A stretch of DNA of 45,182 nt, taken from NCBI GenBank assembly GCA_029572955.1, contig JAKPQE010000121.1, forward strand, positions 1-45,182, read 5' to 3'. The notes beneath the pieces were generated by a model. It was not told where the DNA came from and did not search any database. It saw nothing but the letters and a program-made list of their open reading frames with translations. This document shows positions 1 to 7,959 of this stretch, piece after piece; positions within the stretch are counted from its first letter, which is position 1, and each line of letters begins with the position of its first letter. The DNA is from Pseudomonadota bacterium. GTDB lineage: Bacteria > Pseudomonadota > Alphaproteobacteria > Rhizobiales > JAKPQE01. The translations under genes and the position numbers were made by a program.

Positions 1-821
1 GCCCGCTCGATGCCGGGCAGGCGGAAGCGCGACGGCTTCCGCGGTGCCTGCGGCCGCGTCTCGGTGAAGGCCGTCTCGAGATGATTGCCGAGGTCGCTCG
101 CCTCGCTGGCGCGCCGGCGCATGAGGACGCGGGTATGGGCGATGCGGCCGGTGGTCGGGCGGCCGGCGTCGATGAGGCCGTCGTCGGCGACAACCGCGGC
201 GCAGGCCTCGACGAGGGCGCCGGTGGCGCCGTTGCCGCCATCGCCGGCGCGGGTCAGGCGGCGGCGGTTGAGCATCGCAAAGGCGATGCCGGCATCGTCG
301 ACGAGCGGATTGGGGCGGCCGGCGAAAAGCTCCGCCGGGGCGATCTCGGCAACCGGGCGCGGCGCGGGGGCGACGTCGCGCCGCCCGGCGATGGCGACGA
401 AGGCCTGGAGCGCGCCCATGCCGTCGGAAAGCCCGTGCTTGAAATGGAAGGCGACGGCCGAACGGGTGCCCGGCGCGGCTTCCGGATTGATGACGAAGGC
501 GCGCCAGGGCGGGCGGCCCTTCGGCAGGCGCACACGGCGCAGCCGGTCGATGAAGGCGACGAGCGTGGCATCGTCGACGACCTCGGGCGCGCGCATGACG
601 GCGATGTGCCGGTCGATATCGAAGGCGGGATCGAGCGCCGCGACGAAGCCCGGCCAGCGGCGGCGCACCTTCTCGCGCAGCGCCGGGTTCTCGGCCGCCG
701 CATCGGCGAGCTCGGCGCGCAGGCGGCGCGGATCGAGCGGCGTCTCGAACAGGCAGACGCTGGTGATGTAGCGGTCGCCGAGATTGAAGAAGATCGCGTC
801 CGAGAGGGAGACGGGGCGCAT
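1..821 (-). CDS. WS/DGAT-like acyltransferase, partial (C-terminus off the left edge)
   Basis: The minus-strand frame starts at ATG 819-821 and stays open to base 1, giving about 273 residues. The family (wax ester synthase/diacylglycerol acyltransferase) moves an acyl group from acyl-CoA to an alcohol or diacylglycerol. Visible family features are the N-terminal segment NPALREKV followed by a W and FDIDRH (about residues 46-72), GRPPWRAFVI (102-111), and the active-site region KHGLSDG (128-134). The canonical motif is HHxxxDG: the second His, Asp and Gly are kept, but the first His is Lys here. Downstream NHLET (near bases 70-82) also fits the family. The gene is divergent from the mutarotase-like gene at 1082. 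Substrate is unknown. A related condensation-type acyltransferase cannot be excluded without the C-terminus. Confidence 0.75.
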   Translation of the reverse strand, partial: MRPVSLSDAIFFNLGDRYITSVCLFETPLDPRRLRAELADAAAENPALREKVRRRWPGFVAALDPAFDIDRHIAVMRAPEVVDDATLVAFIDRLRRVRLPKGRPPWRAFVINPEAAPGTRSAVAFHFKHGLSDGMGALQAFVAIAGRRDVAPAPRPVAEIAPAELFAGRPNPLVDDAGIAFAMLNRRRLTRAGDGGNGATGALVEACAAVVADDGLIDAGRPTTGRIAHTRVLMRRRASEASDLGNHLETAFTETRPQAPRKPSRFRLPGIER

Positions 822-997
822 GTCGACGCGGACTCTTCGCTGGAAGCCTTGAGGGTCGGGGCGCCGCTGCGCCTTATGCCGGCGCCGCGCGCCGGTCACG
901 CGGTCCTAGCGCAAAAGGGGGCGGGACGCAAAGGCGGCGCAGTTCCGGCGCCCCGCGCGCGATGCTGTGGCGCTTCGTCGCCGGGGCCGAAACGGTC

Positions 998-1014
998 TCT
1001 GGAAACGCTCCAGA
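998..1014. promoter_or_regulatory. Inverted repeat between divergent genes, possible operator
   Basis: TCTGGA and TCCAGA form a perfect 6-base inverted repeat separated by 5 bases. It lies 67 bases before the mutarotase-like start, in the 260-base divergent gap. No convincing -35/-10 pair was seen beside it, so an operator role is only a possibility. The rest of the gap (822-1081) shows no gene. Confidence 0.3.
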
Positions 1015-1081
1015 TCAATGAATCAGCGCGGCGAAAGCGTAGCTTCCACATGAAAAGATGCCAGCTGGGGGAGGCGACATC

Positions 1082-1981
1082 ATGAACATCGAACAACTGA
1101 ACGCCGAATTCGGCATTGCCGGAAAGCTCTCCTTCTTCGAGGGCAAGGGCGGCGTCACCATGGCGCGGATCGAGGCGGCGGGCGGCGAGGCGCTCGTCTC
1201 CTGCCAGGGCGGCCAGGTGCTGCTGTTCAAGCCCGCCGGCGCCGTCGAGGACGTCTTCTTTCTTTCCGAAAAAGCCCATTACGGGCCGACGAAGGCGATC
1301 AAGGGCGGCGCGCCGGTCTGCTGGCCGTGGTTCGCCAACGATCCGGAGGGGCGCGGGCGGCCGAACCACGGCTTCGTGCGCAACCGGCCCTGGGACGTGC
1401 GCGCCAGCGAAGCGCTGCCCGACGGGCGGGTGCGGCTCTCCCTCGGCGTCGTCGATACCGAGGATACGCGGGCGCTCTTTGCCCACGCATTCGACCTCGA
1501 ACTCGAGGTGACCGTCGGCGCGCGCATCGATATCGGGCTCATCACCCGCAACAGGAGCGGCGAGCCGATGACGATCACCGGGGCGCTGCACAGCTACTAT
1601 CGCGTCGGCGACGTGCGCCGCATCGCGGTCGGCGGCCTCGAGGGCGTCAGCTTCATCGACAAGACCGACGGCGGCAAGGTGAAGACGCAAGCGGGCGCCA
1701 TCACCATCGCCGGCGAGACCGACCGGGTGTTCCTCGACACGAGCGCGCCGATCACCATCGACGACCCGGCGCTCGGCCGCAAGATCGTCATCGAGGGCTC
1801 GGGCAGCCGCAGCGCCGTCGTCTGGAACCCGTGGATCGACGTTTCCACCTCGATGTCGGACCTCGAGGACGACGACTACGAGGTCTTCGTCTGCGTCGAG
1901 ACGGCGAACGCCGGCACCGACATCGTCACCATCCCGCCGGGCGGCGAACACCGGCTCGGCATGGTGGTGGGATTGGGGTGA
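1082..1981 (+). CDS. D-hexose-6-phosphate mutarotase-like (YeaD family)
   Basis: 299 residues, the usual length of YeaD-type aldose-1-epimerase-fold enzymes, which interconvert alpha and beta anomers of hexose-6-phosphates in the cytoplasm. Family signatures are KGGAPVCWPWF (74-84), RPNHGFVRN (93-101) with conserved His96, LHSYYRVGD (169-177) with His170, and VVWNPW near the C-terminus. The in-frame ATG at 1058 is rejected: a GGGGGAGG ribosome site at about 1066-1073 sits 8 bases before ATG 1082. The gene is alone on its strand and is followed by a repeat mosaic. Assignment to the family is firm; the exact sugar is inferred. Confidence 0.85.
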   Translation: MNIEQLNAEFGIAGKLSFFEGKGGVTMARIEAAGGEALVSCQGGQVLLFKPAGAVEDVFFLSEKAHYGPTKAIKGGAPVCWPWFANDPEGRGRPNHGFVRNRPWDVRASEALPDGRVRLSLGVVDTEDTRALFAHAFDLELEVTVGARIDIGLITRNRSGEPMTITGALHSYYRVGDVRRIAVGGLEGVSFIDKTDGGKVKTQAGAITIAGETDRVFLDTSAPITIDDPALGRKIVIEGSGSRSAVVWNPWIDVSTSMSDLEDDDYEVFVCVETANAGTDIVTIPPGGEHRLGMVVGLG

Positions 1982-2032
1982 GGCGGCGGAGGCTCGGCCG
2001 GCGCTGCGACTGCCGGGAGGCCGGAGCCGTAG

Positions 2033-2059
2033 GGTGCGTTAGCGTCAGCGTAACGCACC
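2033..2059. repeat. Palindromic intergenic repeat, copy 1
   Basis: GGTGCGTTA (2033-2041) and TAACGCACC (2051-2059) are perfect 9-base arms around a 9-base centre. A second related copy follows about 65 bases downstream. Short palindromes of this GGTGCGTTA type are frequent between genes in rhizobial genomes; that is general knowledge, and copy number here was not tested. Confidence 0.7.
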
Positions 2060-2098
2060 ATCCTGTGCGCCGCCGTAGGCACCATGACAAGCGCCGCC

Positions 2099-2130
2099 GG
2101 TGCGTTACGCCGCGTTGCGGCTGACGCACC
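2099..2130. repeat. Palindromic intergenic repeat, copy 2
   Basis: GGTGCGTTACGC begins this copy and ACGCACC (2124-2130) closes it, pairing with GGTGCGT (2099-2105). It matches the outer arms of the repeat at 2033-2059 with a longer, diverged centre. Confidence 0.65.
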
Positions 2131-2160
2131 ATACGCTTTCTGCGGGCTCGGCGCCCAGCT

Positions 2161-2364
2161 CTCGCCCCGCCGGGGAGGGGGCGGCCGCGAAGCGGTCGGG
2201 TGAGGGGGATTCACCGGGACGGCGGTTGGGCGCGGCTTCTTTTTGAAGGCTCGCGCCTCCCCCCTCATCCAACCTTCTCCCCCGAGGGGGAGAAGGCTTT
2301 CCGGGGCAGCGGTCGACCCCTGTCGTTCCCTCTCCCCGGCGGGGAGAGGGGCAGGGTGAGGGGG
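2161..2364. repeat. Mosaic of three stem-loop repeats in alternating orientation
   Basis: Three copies of one composite element occur. The middle copy (2259-2296) reads CCCCCCTCATCCAACC and then a perfect 11-base hairpin, CCTTCTCCCCC (2273-2283) against GGGGGAGAAGG (2286-2296). The flanking copies are inverted: one at 2161-2208 (degenerate hairpin, then GGTCGGGTGAGGGGG at 2194-2208) and one at 2328-2364 (CCCTCTCCCC/GGGGAGAGGG, then GGGTGAGGGGG at 2354-2364). No coding frame here looks real. The pattern fits the small mobile palindromic elements common between rhizobial genes. Confidence 0.75.
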
Positions 2365-2477
2365 CGTTAGATGTGGTCCGGTCGCGACGTCGCCACCACC
2401 CGCAATTCTCTGCCTTGTGGTTGTCGGATGAGGCCACCGCGCGGCCTCTATCATGGGGCGGGGTGAACACTGTTTCC

Positions 2478-2520
2478 GTCATCCTCGGGCGAGGCGAAGC
2501 CGAGACCCGGGGATCCCGAG
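2478..2520. repeat. Further palindromic element, end of the repeat mosaic
   Basis: GTCATCCTCGGGC begins the element. CTCGG (2484-2488) pairs with CCGAG (2500-2504), and CTCGGG also pairs with CCCGAG at 2515-2520. It resembles the short palindromes seen near GTCATCCTCGGGC in rhizobial intergenic DNA. From 2521 to 2681 the sequence becomes clearly AT-richer and no other element is seen; that stretch is the leader of the next gene. Confidence 0.5.
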
Positions 2521-2681
2521 GGGCGCTGCCCAAGTCGCATGGCCATTTGTCAAGTCAATGAAAAAAGTGAGAATGTTGGCATGTGGCGGCTACCGCATTC
2601 TACGGTCTATGCGACTTTGTGTTGTATTCAGTCTGATGGTATCTCATGAGGCAATGCAACGCATCGAGACGAGAATGATCC

Positions 2682-3998
2682 ATGGCATATCGACTGTTGT
2701 CTTTGGATGAGCTTGTAATCAATCGGGCCAACGACCGGCATGGCGAATTGGAGAATGAGACAGCAGCGATTGCTTGGCTGTTCAACAATCGCGAGACGCA
2801 TATGAAATCCCTTGCGGCGGACATCGTCGAAGTGGGTGAGATATACGAACCGCCCCTCGTTTCTCCCGACGGCGGCAAGTTTATCGTCCTTGACGGTAAT
2901 CGACGCTTAACCTGCCTCAAAGTTCTCGAGAATCCACGACGTGCCCCAAATATCGAACTGCAGGAATACTTTTCTGCTCTAAGAAACAAATGGAAAGTAG
3001 GTTTTCCTGACCGAGTAATGTGCCAGGTCGAATCTGACCGAGACCGAGTTGATGAGATTCTTTTCAGGCGGCATACGGGAACCCAAGGTGGCGTGGGGCA
3101 GAGCACTTGGGATGACCGGATGAAGGCCAATTTCATCAATCGCACCGGAAAAGGTAATGCCGTCAGTGTTGCTGACCAAGTTGAGCATCGCCTCAAAGCT
3201 GCTGGAATGATGCCGGGTCGGCGACAAATGCCACGCTCGACAATGAATCGGTTGTTGTCATCCGAGGTGTTTCGCAACCGTGTTGGCTTTAGTATAAGAA
3301 AAGGTCGATTTGAGTATACGCATCAAGAGGAAAAAGTTCTTTCTGCTCTCAAGAGAATCGCATCTGATCTTGCTGGTCGAAAAATTGTTCTTGGTAATAT
3401 TTGGGACACTGATGGGAAGACTTACTACCTTAACAAGCTTCAGTCTGAAGGTGTTTTACCTGGAGATCCCGATCGTTTGACGGCGCCAAAAGTCAAAGAG
3501 GCTGCGAGTCCGCAGTCTAGCCAGATTGCGAGAGCACCGGTGGCCAGACAGCCGACACCTCGGCAGCGCATCCATCTGATCGCAAAAGCCGACTATGGGA
3601 TCGCTTGGCCAGGTCGTCTTCAAAGGCATCGCGCAATTTGGGAGGAACTCCAATACCACTTAGATATTTCTGTGCATCGGAACGCGATTTCAGTCCTCTT
3701 TCGCGTGCTTCTTGAACTCTCAATCGAGAACTATATCTCGCAAACTGGACTTTCCATCGACTCCAATTCCAAATTTGCCATCAAGGCGCTAAAGATTGCT
3801 GCTGACCTCCAGTCGAGAGGTAAAATAGACGCGAAATACATGGGAATTATAAAGAAATTTCAGAATTCGGATCAGCTGATTTCTGCTGATACGTTCAATC
3901 GATACGTCCACTCCTCCAATTTTGCGCCATCAGGTGACCATTTGATAGCGCTCTGGGACACGCTAGCGCCGTTCATTGTCGAATGCCTGTCTGCATAG
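2682..3998 (+). CDS. ParB/sulfiredoxin-type N-terminal domain protein, AT-rich orphan
   Basis: 438 residues. The N-terminal region contains a ParB/Srx-like core: PPLV, then KFIVLDGNRRLTCLKVL (66-82) with the nucleotide-binding type DGNRR motif (71-75), then RRHTG and GVGQSTWDD (129-145). Residues 270-295 are a Pro/Ser/Ala-rich linker. The C-terminal 110 residues (about 325-438) look helical and end in FNRYVHSSNF and LIALWDTLAPF; I do not recognise that domain for certain. There is no ParB helix-turn-helix pattern, no parA partner and no sign of parS, so a partition role is unlikely. Base composition (around 50 percent GC by eye) and codon use differ sharply from both neighbours. The repeat mosaic before it and this composition suggest transfer. 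Stand-alone DGNRR-type proteins occur in defence islands, so a defence role is plausible but unproven. Confidence 0.7.
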   Translation: MAYRLLSLDELVINRANDRHGELENETAAIAWLFNNRETHMKSLAADIVEVGEIYEPPLVSPDGGKFIVLDGNRRLTCLKVLENPRRAPNIELQEYFSALRNKWKVGFPDRVMCQVESDRDRVDEILFRRHTGTQGGVGQSTWDDRMKANFINRTGKGNAVSVADQVEHRLKAAGMMPGRRQMPRSTMNRLLSSEVFRNRVGFSIRKGRFEYTHQEEKVLSALKRIASDLAGRKIVLGNIWDTDGKTYYLNKLQSEGVLPGDPDRLTAPKVKEAASPQSSQIARAPVARQPTPRQRIHLIAKADYGIAWPGRLQRHRAIWEELQYHLDISVHRNAISVLFRVLLELSIENYISQTGLSIDSNSKFAIKALKIAADLQSRGKIDAKYMGIIKKFQNSDQLISADTFNRYVHSSNFAPSGDHLIALWDTLAPFIVECLSA

Positions 3999-4001
3999 CT
4001 T

Positions 4002-4018
4002 TGGGAACATGTTTCCCA
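4002..4018 (+). terminator. Hairpin after the ParB-domain gene, weak terminator candidate
   Basis: TGGGAA (4002-4007) and TTCCCA (4013-4018) form a 6-base stem with a 5-base loop 3 bases after the stop codon. The T-run (near 4030-4034) is about 12 bases beyond the stem, too far for a classic intrinsic terminator. The rest of the gap to gatC shows no gene. Confidence 0.35.
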
Positions 4019-4181
4019 GAGACTAGGCGTTTTTCTGAGTTGAGTGTGTCGACGCTGCGGTTGTCCCCCACCCCCATCATTGCACCACCTCTCCCCCCGA
4101 TGATATGAGGGCAGGGACGTTTCACGAGACGGGGCGGCGGCCTCCCAAGCGCGCCCGGTCAAGACACCGAGGATGGATCCC

Positions 4182-4469
4182 ATGTCGGTCGATCAGGACA
4201 CGGTCCGCCGCATCGCGCATCTTGCGCGAATCGCCGTTTCCGACGCGGAAGTGCCGCATCTCCAGGACGAGCTGAACTCGATCCTCGGCTGGGTCGAGCA
4301 GCTCAACGCGATCGACGTCTCGGGCGTCGAACCGCTGACCAGCGTCGTCGAGATGACGATGAAGAAGCGCACCGACCTCGTCACCGACGGCGGCTATCCG
4401 GAAGCGATCGTCAAGAACGCGCCGTTGAGCGAGGACAACTATTTCGTCGTCCCGAAAGTGGTGGAGTGA
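4182..4469 (+). CDS. gatC: Aspartyl/glutamyl-tRNA amidotransferase subunit C
   Basis: 95 residues, normal for GatC, the small subunit that wraps around GatA and GatB in the complex that amidates Glu-tRNA(Gln) and/or Asp-tRNA(Asn). The N-terminus [17 protein letters not shown] and the segment [17 protein letters not shown] are typical, and the C-terminus ends [11 protein letters not shown] 4182 is preferred over the in-frame ATG 4173: a GAGG ribosome site ends 9 bases before 4182 but abuts 4173. Four bases separate the stop from gatA, so the two are one transcript. Confidence 0.95.
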   Translation: MSVDQDTVRRIAHLARIAVSDAEVPHLQDELNSILGWVEQLNAIDVSGVEPLTSVVEMTMKKRTDLVTDGGYPEAIVKNAPLSEDNYFVVPKVVE

Positions 4470-4473
4470 TCCG

Positions 4474-5949
4474 ATGACCGACCTGACGGAGCTCACCATC
4501 TGGAAAGCGCGCGAGATGCTGGCCGAGCGCGAGATCACCGCGGTCGAGCTGACCGAGGCGTATCTGAAGGCCATGGAAGAGGCGCGCGGGCTCAACGCCT
4601 TCGTGCTGGAGACACCGGAAAAGGCGCTCGAGATGGCCCGCGCCGCGGACGCGCGCATCGCCCGGGAAGAGGGCGGCGAGCTCGAGGGCATCCCGCTCGG
4701 CGTCAAGGACCTCTTCTGCACCAAGGGCGTTCCGACGACGGCATCGAGCCGCATCCTCGAGGGCTTCACGCCGACCTACGAATCGACGGTGACGCGGAAC
4801 CTCTGGGACGCCGGCGCAGTCATGCTCGGCAAGCTCAATTGCGACGAGTTCGCCATGGGCTCCTCGAACGAGACGAGCGCCTTCGGCGATGTCGTCAGTC
4901 CGTGGCGGCGCGAGGGCGACACGACACCGATCGTGCCCGGCGGCTCGTCGGGCGGCTCGGCGGCCGCCGTCGCGGCGCGGCTCTGCGCGGGGGCGACCGG
5001 GACGGATACCGGCGGCTCGATCCGCCAGCCGGCGGCGTTCACCGCGACCGTCGGCATCAAGCCGACCTATGGCCGCTGCTCGCGCTGGGGCATCGTCGCC
5101 TTCGCCTCCTCGCTCGACCAGGCGGGCCCGTTCGCGCGCACCGTGCGCGACGCGGCGATCCTTCTCAAAGTCATGGCCTCGCACGACCCGAAGGACACCA
5201 CCTCGGTGCCGGCGCCGGTGCCGGAATACGAGACGGCGATCCGGCGCGGGGCCAAGGGCCTGAAGATCGGCGTGCCGCGGGAATACCGCGTCGAGGGCAT
5301 GCCGGCCGAGATCGAGGAACTCTGGCAGAAGGGCATCGCCTGGATGAAGGATGCCGGCGCCGAGGTCGTCGACATCTCGCTGCCGCACACGAAATACGCC
5401 CTGCCGGCCTATTACATCGTGGCGCCGGCCGAGGCCTCGTCGAACCTCGCGCGCTACGACGGCGTGCGCTACGGCCTGCGCAAGGACGGCCGCGACATCA
5501 TCGACATGTACGAGCAGACGCGCGCCGCCGGCTTCGGCAAGGAGGTGCGTCGCCGCATCATGATCGGCACCTATGTGCTCTCGGCCGGCTATTACGACGC
5601 CTATTACCTCCGGGCGCAGAAGGTGCGCAGCCTCATCAAGCGCGATTTCGACGAGGCCTTTGCGGCCGGCGTCGACGCCGTGCTGACGCCGGCGACGCCC
5701 TCGGCGGCCTTCGGCATCGGCGAGATGGCGGGCGGCGATCCGGTCGAGATGTATCTCAACGACATCTTCACGGTGACGGTGAACATGGCCGGCCTGCCGG
5801 GTCTCTCGGTGCCGGCCGGGCTCGACGCCAAGGGCCTGCCGCTCGGCCTGCAGCTGATCGGCCGGCCGTTCGACGAGGAGACCCTGTTCCGGCTGGGGCA
5901 GGTGGTGGAAGATGCGGCCGGCAGCTTCAAGCCGGAGCGCTGGTGGTAG
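4474..5949 (+). CDS. gatA: Aspartyl/glutamyl-tRNA amidotransferase subunit A
   Basis: 491 residues, full length. GatA is the glutaminase subunit, which releases ammonia that is channelled to GatB. The amidase signature is intact: Lys78 in GVKDLF, the cis-Ser158 in [11 protein letters not shown] (155-165), and nucleophile Ser182 in [11 protein letters not shown] (176-186). The 24-residue spacing between the two serines matches the family. It lies directly after gatC. The partner gatB begins 421 bases downstream, after a small inserted gene. Any alternative is very unlikely. Confidence 0.97.
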   Translation: MTDLTELTIWKAREMLAEREITAVELTEAYLKAMEEARGLNAFVLETPEKALEMARAADARIAREEGGELEGIPLGVKDLFCTKGVPTTASSRILEGFTPTYESTVTRNLWDAGAVMLGKLNCDEFAMGSSNETSAFGDVVSPWRREGDTTPIVPGGSSGGSAAAVAARLCAGATGTDTGGSIRQPAAFTATVGIKPTYGRCSRWGIVAFASSLDQAGPFARTVRDAAILLKVMASHDPKDTTSVPAPVPEYETAIRRGAKGLKIGVPREYRVEGMPAEIEELWQKGIAWMKDAGAEVVDISLPHTKYALPAYYIVAPAEASSNLARYDGVRYGLRKDGRDIIDMYEQTRAAGFGKEVRRRIMIGTYVLSAGYYDAYYLRAQKVRSLIKRDFDEAFAAGVDAVLTPATPSAAFGIGEMAGGDPVEMYLNDIFTVTVNMAGLPGLSVPAGLDAKGLPLGLQLIGRPFDEETLFRLGQVVEDAAGSFKPERWW

Positions 5950-5980
5950 GGCGACCGGGGTGCCGGTCGGCGATGGTCCG

Positions 5981-6289
5981 ATGACTGCGATGGCGCCGGA
6001 AAGATGCGAGACCCTCGCGGAGCTGCGCGAGGCGATCGACGCGCTCGATGCGCGGCTGATCGGGCTTCTCGCCGAGCGGGTGCGCCACATCGACCGCGCC
6101 GTGGTGCTGAAGACGCGCGAGGGACTGCCGGCGGCGATCCCGGCCCGCGTCGAGGACGTCGTCGCCAAGGTGCGGGCGGAAGCGGCGCGGCAGGGGTTCG
6201 ATGCCGATCTCGCCGAGGCGCTGTGGCGGGCGATCATCGACTGGTCGATCGCGCGCGAGGAAGACAGACTGGGAAAGAGCAAGGCCTGA
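5981..6289 (+). CDS. Chorismate mutase-like protein (AroQ fold)
   Basis: 102 residues. The all-helical AroQ-type domain is visible: LREAIDALDARLIGLLAERV (helix 1), the Lys in VVLKTRE, PARVEDVVAKVRAEA, and a final helix ALWRAIIDWSIAREE. The family converts chorismate to prephenate, or in PchB-type members isochorismate to salicylate plus pyruvate. The active-site Arg and Lys positions appear kept. The position usually held by Gln in the last helix is not obvious and may be Glu. The start is uncertain: ATG 5981 has no strong ribosome site, and ATG 5990 or GTG 5960 are possible. It sits between gatA and gatB, an unusual place for it. Confidence 0.75.
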   Translation: MTAMAPERCETLAELREAIDALDARLIGLLAERVRHIDRAVVLKTREGLPAAIPARVEDVVAKVRAEAARQGFDADLAEALWRAIIDWSIAREEDRLGKSKA

Positions 6290-6370
6290 CGCGGAGGCGT
6301 CGGCCGGGCTGCGAGGGGAGCGGGCGGCAGGGCCGCGGCTCCCGGCAAGGGTGAGAGGATTTCGTCCGTC

Positions 6371-7852
6371 ATGAACATGGCCGAGCGGAAAGTCGACGCA
6401 AAGAAGCTCTTGAAGGGCGCGACCGGCGACTGGGAAGTCATCGTCGGTCTCGAGGTCCATGCCCAGGTGACGAGCAAGGCGAAGCTCTTCTCGGGCGCCT
6501 CGGCCTCCTATGGCGGCGCGCCGAACGACCATGTCTCGCTGGTCGATGCGGCGATGCCGGGCATGCTGCCGGTGATCAACGAGGAGTGCGTCGCCCAGGC
6601 GATCCGCACCGGCCTCGGCCTCAAGGCGCAGATCAACCTGCGCTCGGTCTTCGACCGCAAGAACTACTTCTATCCCGACCTGCCGCAGGGCTACCAGATC
6701 TCGCAGTTCAAGCAGCCGATCGTCGGCGAGGGCGTCGTCGTCCTCGACATGCTCGACGGCGAGCGCGTCGAGGTCGGCATCGAGCGCCTGCATCTCGAGC
6801 AGGATGCCGGCAAGTCGATCCACGACCAGCACCCGGCCTATTCCTATGTCGACCTCAACCGCTCGGGCGTGGCGCTGATGGAGATCGTGTCGAAGCCCGA
6901 CATGCGCTCCGCCGAAGAGGCGCGCACCTACATGACGAAGCTGCGCACGATCCTCCGGTACCTCGGCACCTGCGACGGCAACATGGAGGAAGGCTCCATG
7001 CGCGCCGACGTCAACGTGTCGGTGCGCCGGCCGGGCGGGCCGCTCGGCACCCGCACCGAGACCAAGAACGTCAACTCGATCCGCTTCCTCGGCCAGGCGA
7101 TCGACTACGAGGCGCGGCGCCAGATCGACCTCATCGAGGATGGCGGCACGGTGGTGCAGGAGACGCGCCTGTTCGACCCGGGCAAGGGCGAGACGCGGCC
7201 GATGCGCTCCAAGGAGGAGGCGCACGACTACCGCTATTTCCCCGATCCCGACCTGCTGCCGCTCGAGTTCACGCAGAGCTTCGTCGACGAACTGGCGGCG
7301 GCGCTGCCGGAGCTTCCCGACGACAAGCGGGCGCGCTTCATCACCGATTTCGGCCTGCCGGCCTATGACGCCAGCGTGCTCGTGCTGGAAAAGGCCTCGG
7401 CCGATTTCTTCGAGCAGGTGGCGGCCGGGCGCGACGCCAAGCAGGCGGCCAACTGGGTGATCAACGAGCTGTTCGGCCGGCTCAACAAGGAAGGCCACGG
7501 CATCGAGGACAGCCCGATGTCGGCGGCCCAGCTCGGCGCCATCATCGACCTCGTCGCCGACGGCACCATCTCGGGCAAGATCGCCAAGGACGTCTTCGAG
7601 ATCGTCTATACCGAGGGCGGCGAGCCGCGGGAAATCGTCGAGGCGCGCGGCATGCGTCAGGTCACCGACATGTCGGCGATCGAGAAGGCGGTCGACGAGA
7701 TCATCGCCGCCAACCCCGACAAGGTCGCCCAGGCGCAGGCCAAGCCGACGCTGCTCGGCTGGTTCGTCGGCCAGGTGATGAAGGCGACCGGCGGCAAGGC
7801 CAATCCGCAGGCGGTCAACGACCTCCTGAAGGCCAAGCTCGGCATCGGCTGA
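6371..7852 (+). CDS. gatB: Aspartyl/glutamyl-tRNA amidotransferase subunit B
   Basis: 493 residues, full length. GatB binds the misacylated tRNA and carries out the kinase and transamidation steps. Typical segments are [19 protein letters not shown] near the start, [19 protein letters not shown] and DVNVSVR, with a YqeY-like helical tail after about residue 390 that contacts the tRNA. It has an 81-base leader after the chorismate-mutase-like gene, and with gatC and gatA it completes the GatCAB set. No oddities were seen. Confidence 0.97.
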   Translation: MNMAERKVDAKKLLKGATGDWEVIVGLEVHAQVTSKAKLFSGASASYGGAPNDHVSLVDAAMPGMLPVINEECVAQAIRTGLGLKAQINLRSVFDRKNYFYPDLPQGYQISQFKQPIVGEGVVVLDMLDGERVEVGIERLHLEQDAGKSIHDQHPAYSYVDLNRSGVALMEIVSKPDMRSAEEARTYMTKLRTILRYLGTCDGNMEEGSMRADVNVSVRRPGGPLGTRTETKNVNSIRFLGQAIDYEARRQIDLIEDGGTVVQETRLFDPGKGETRPMRSKEEAHDYRYFPDPDLLPLEFTQSFVDELAAALPELPDDKRARFITDFGLPAYDASVLVLEKASADFFEQVAAGRDAKQAANWVINELFGRLNKEGHGIEDSPMSAAQLGAIIDLVADGTISGKIAKDVFEIVYTEGGEPREIVEARGMRQVTDMSAIEKAVDEIIAANPDKVAQAQAKPTLLGWFVGQVMKATGGKANPQAVNDLLKAKLGIG

Positions 7853-7959
7853 GGCAAGGCCGAAAGCGCCCGACCGACGCGCCCGCGTGCTATGCTCGCG
7901 GGCGGGCGCGGCGCACACTTTCCGACAGGCTCCGATCCGTTCCTGCGCCAGGGAGTTCG

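Noticed and set aside
81-1085. Plus-strand open frame over the left edge
   Set aside because: It is antisense to the WS/DGAT-like gene, Ala/Gly/Arg-rich, and matches no family, while the minus frame shows clear motifs.
2373-2710. Small open frames upstream of the ParB-domain gene
   Set aside because: They run through repeat elements, lack ribosome sites and resemble no protein.
2682-3998. Chromosome-partition ParB
   Set aside because: The protein lacks the ParB helix-turn-helix, has no parA neighbour and no parS sites were seen.
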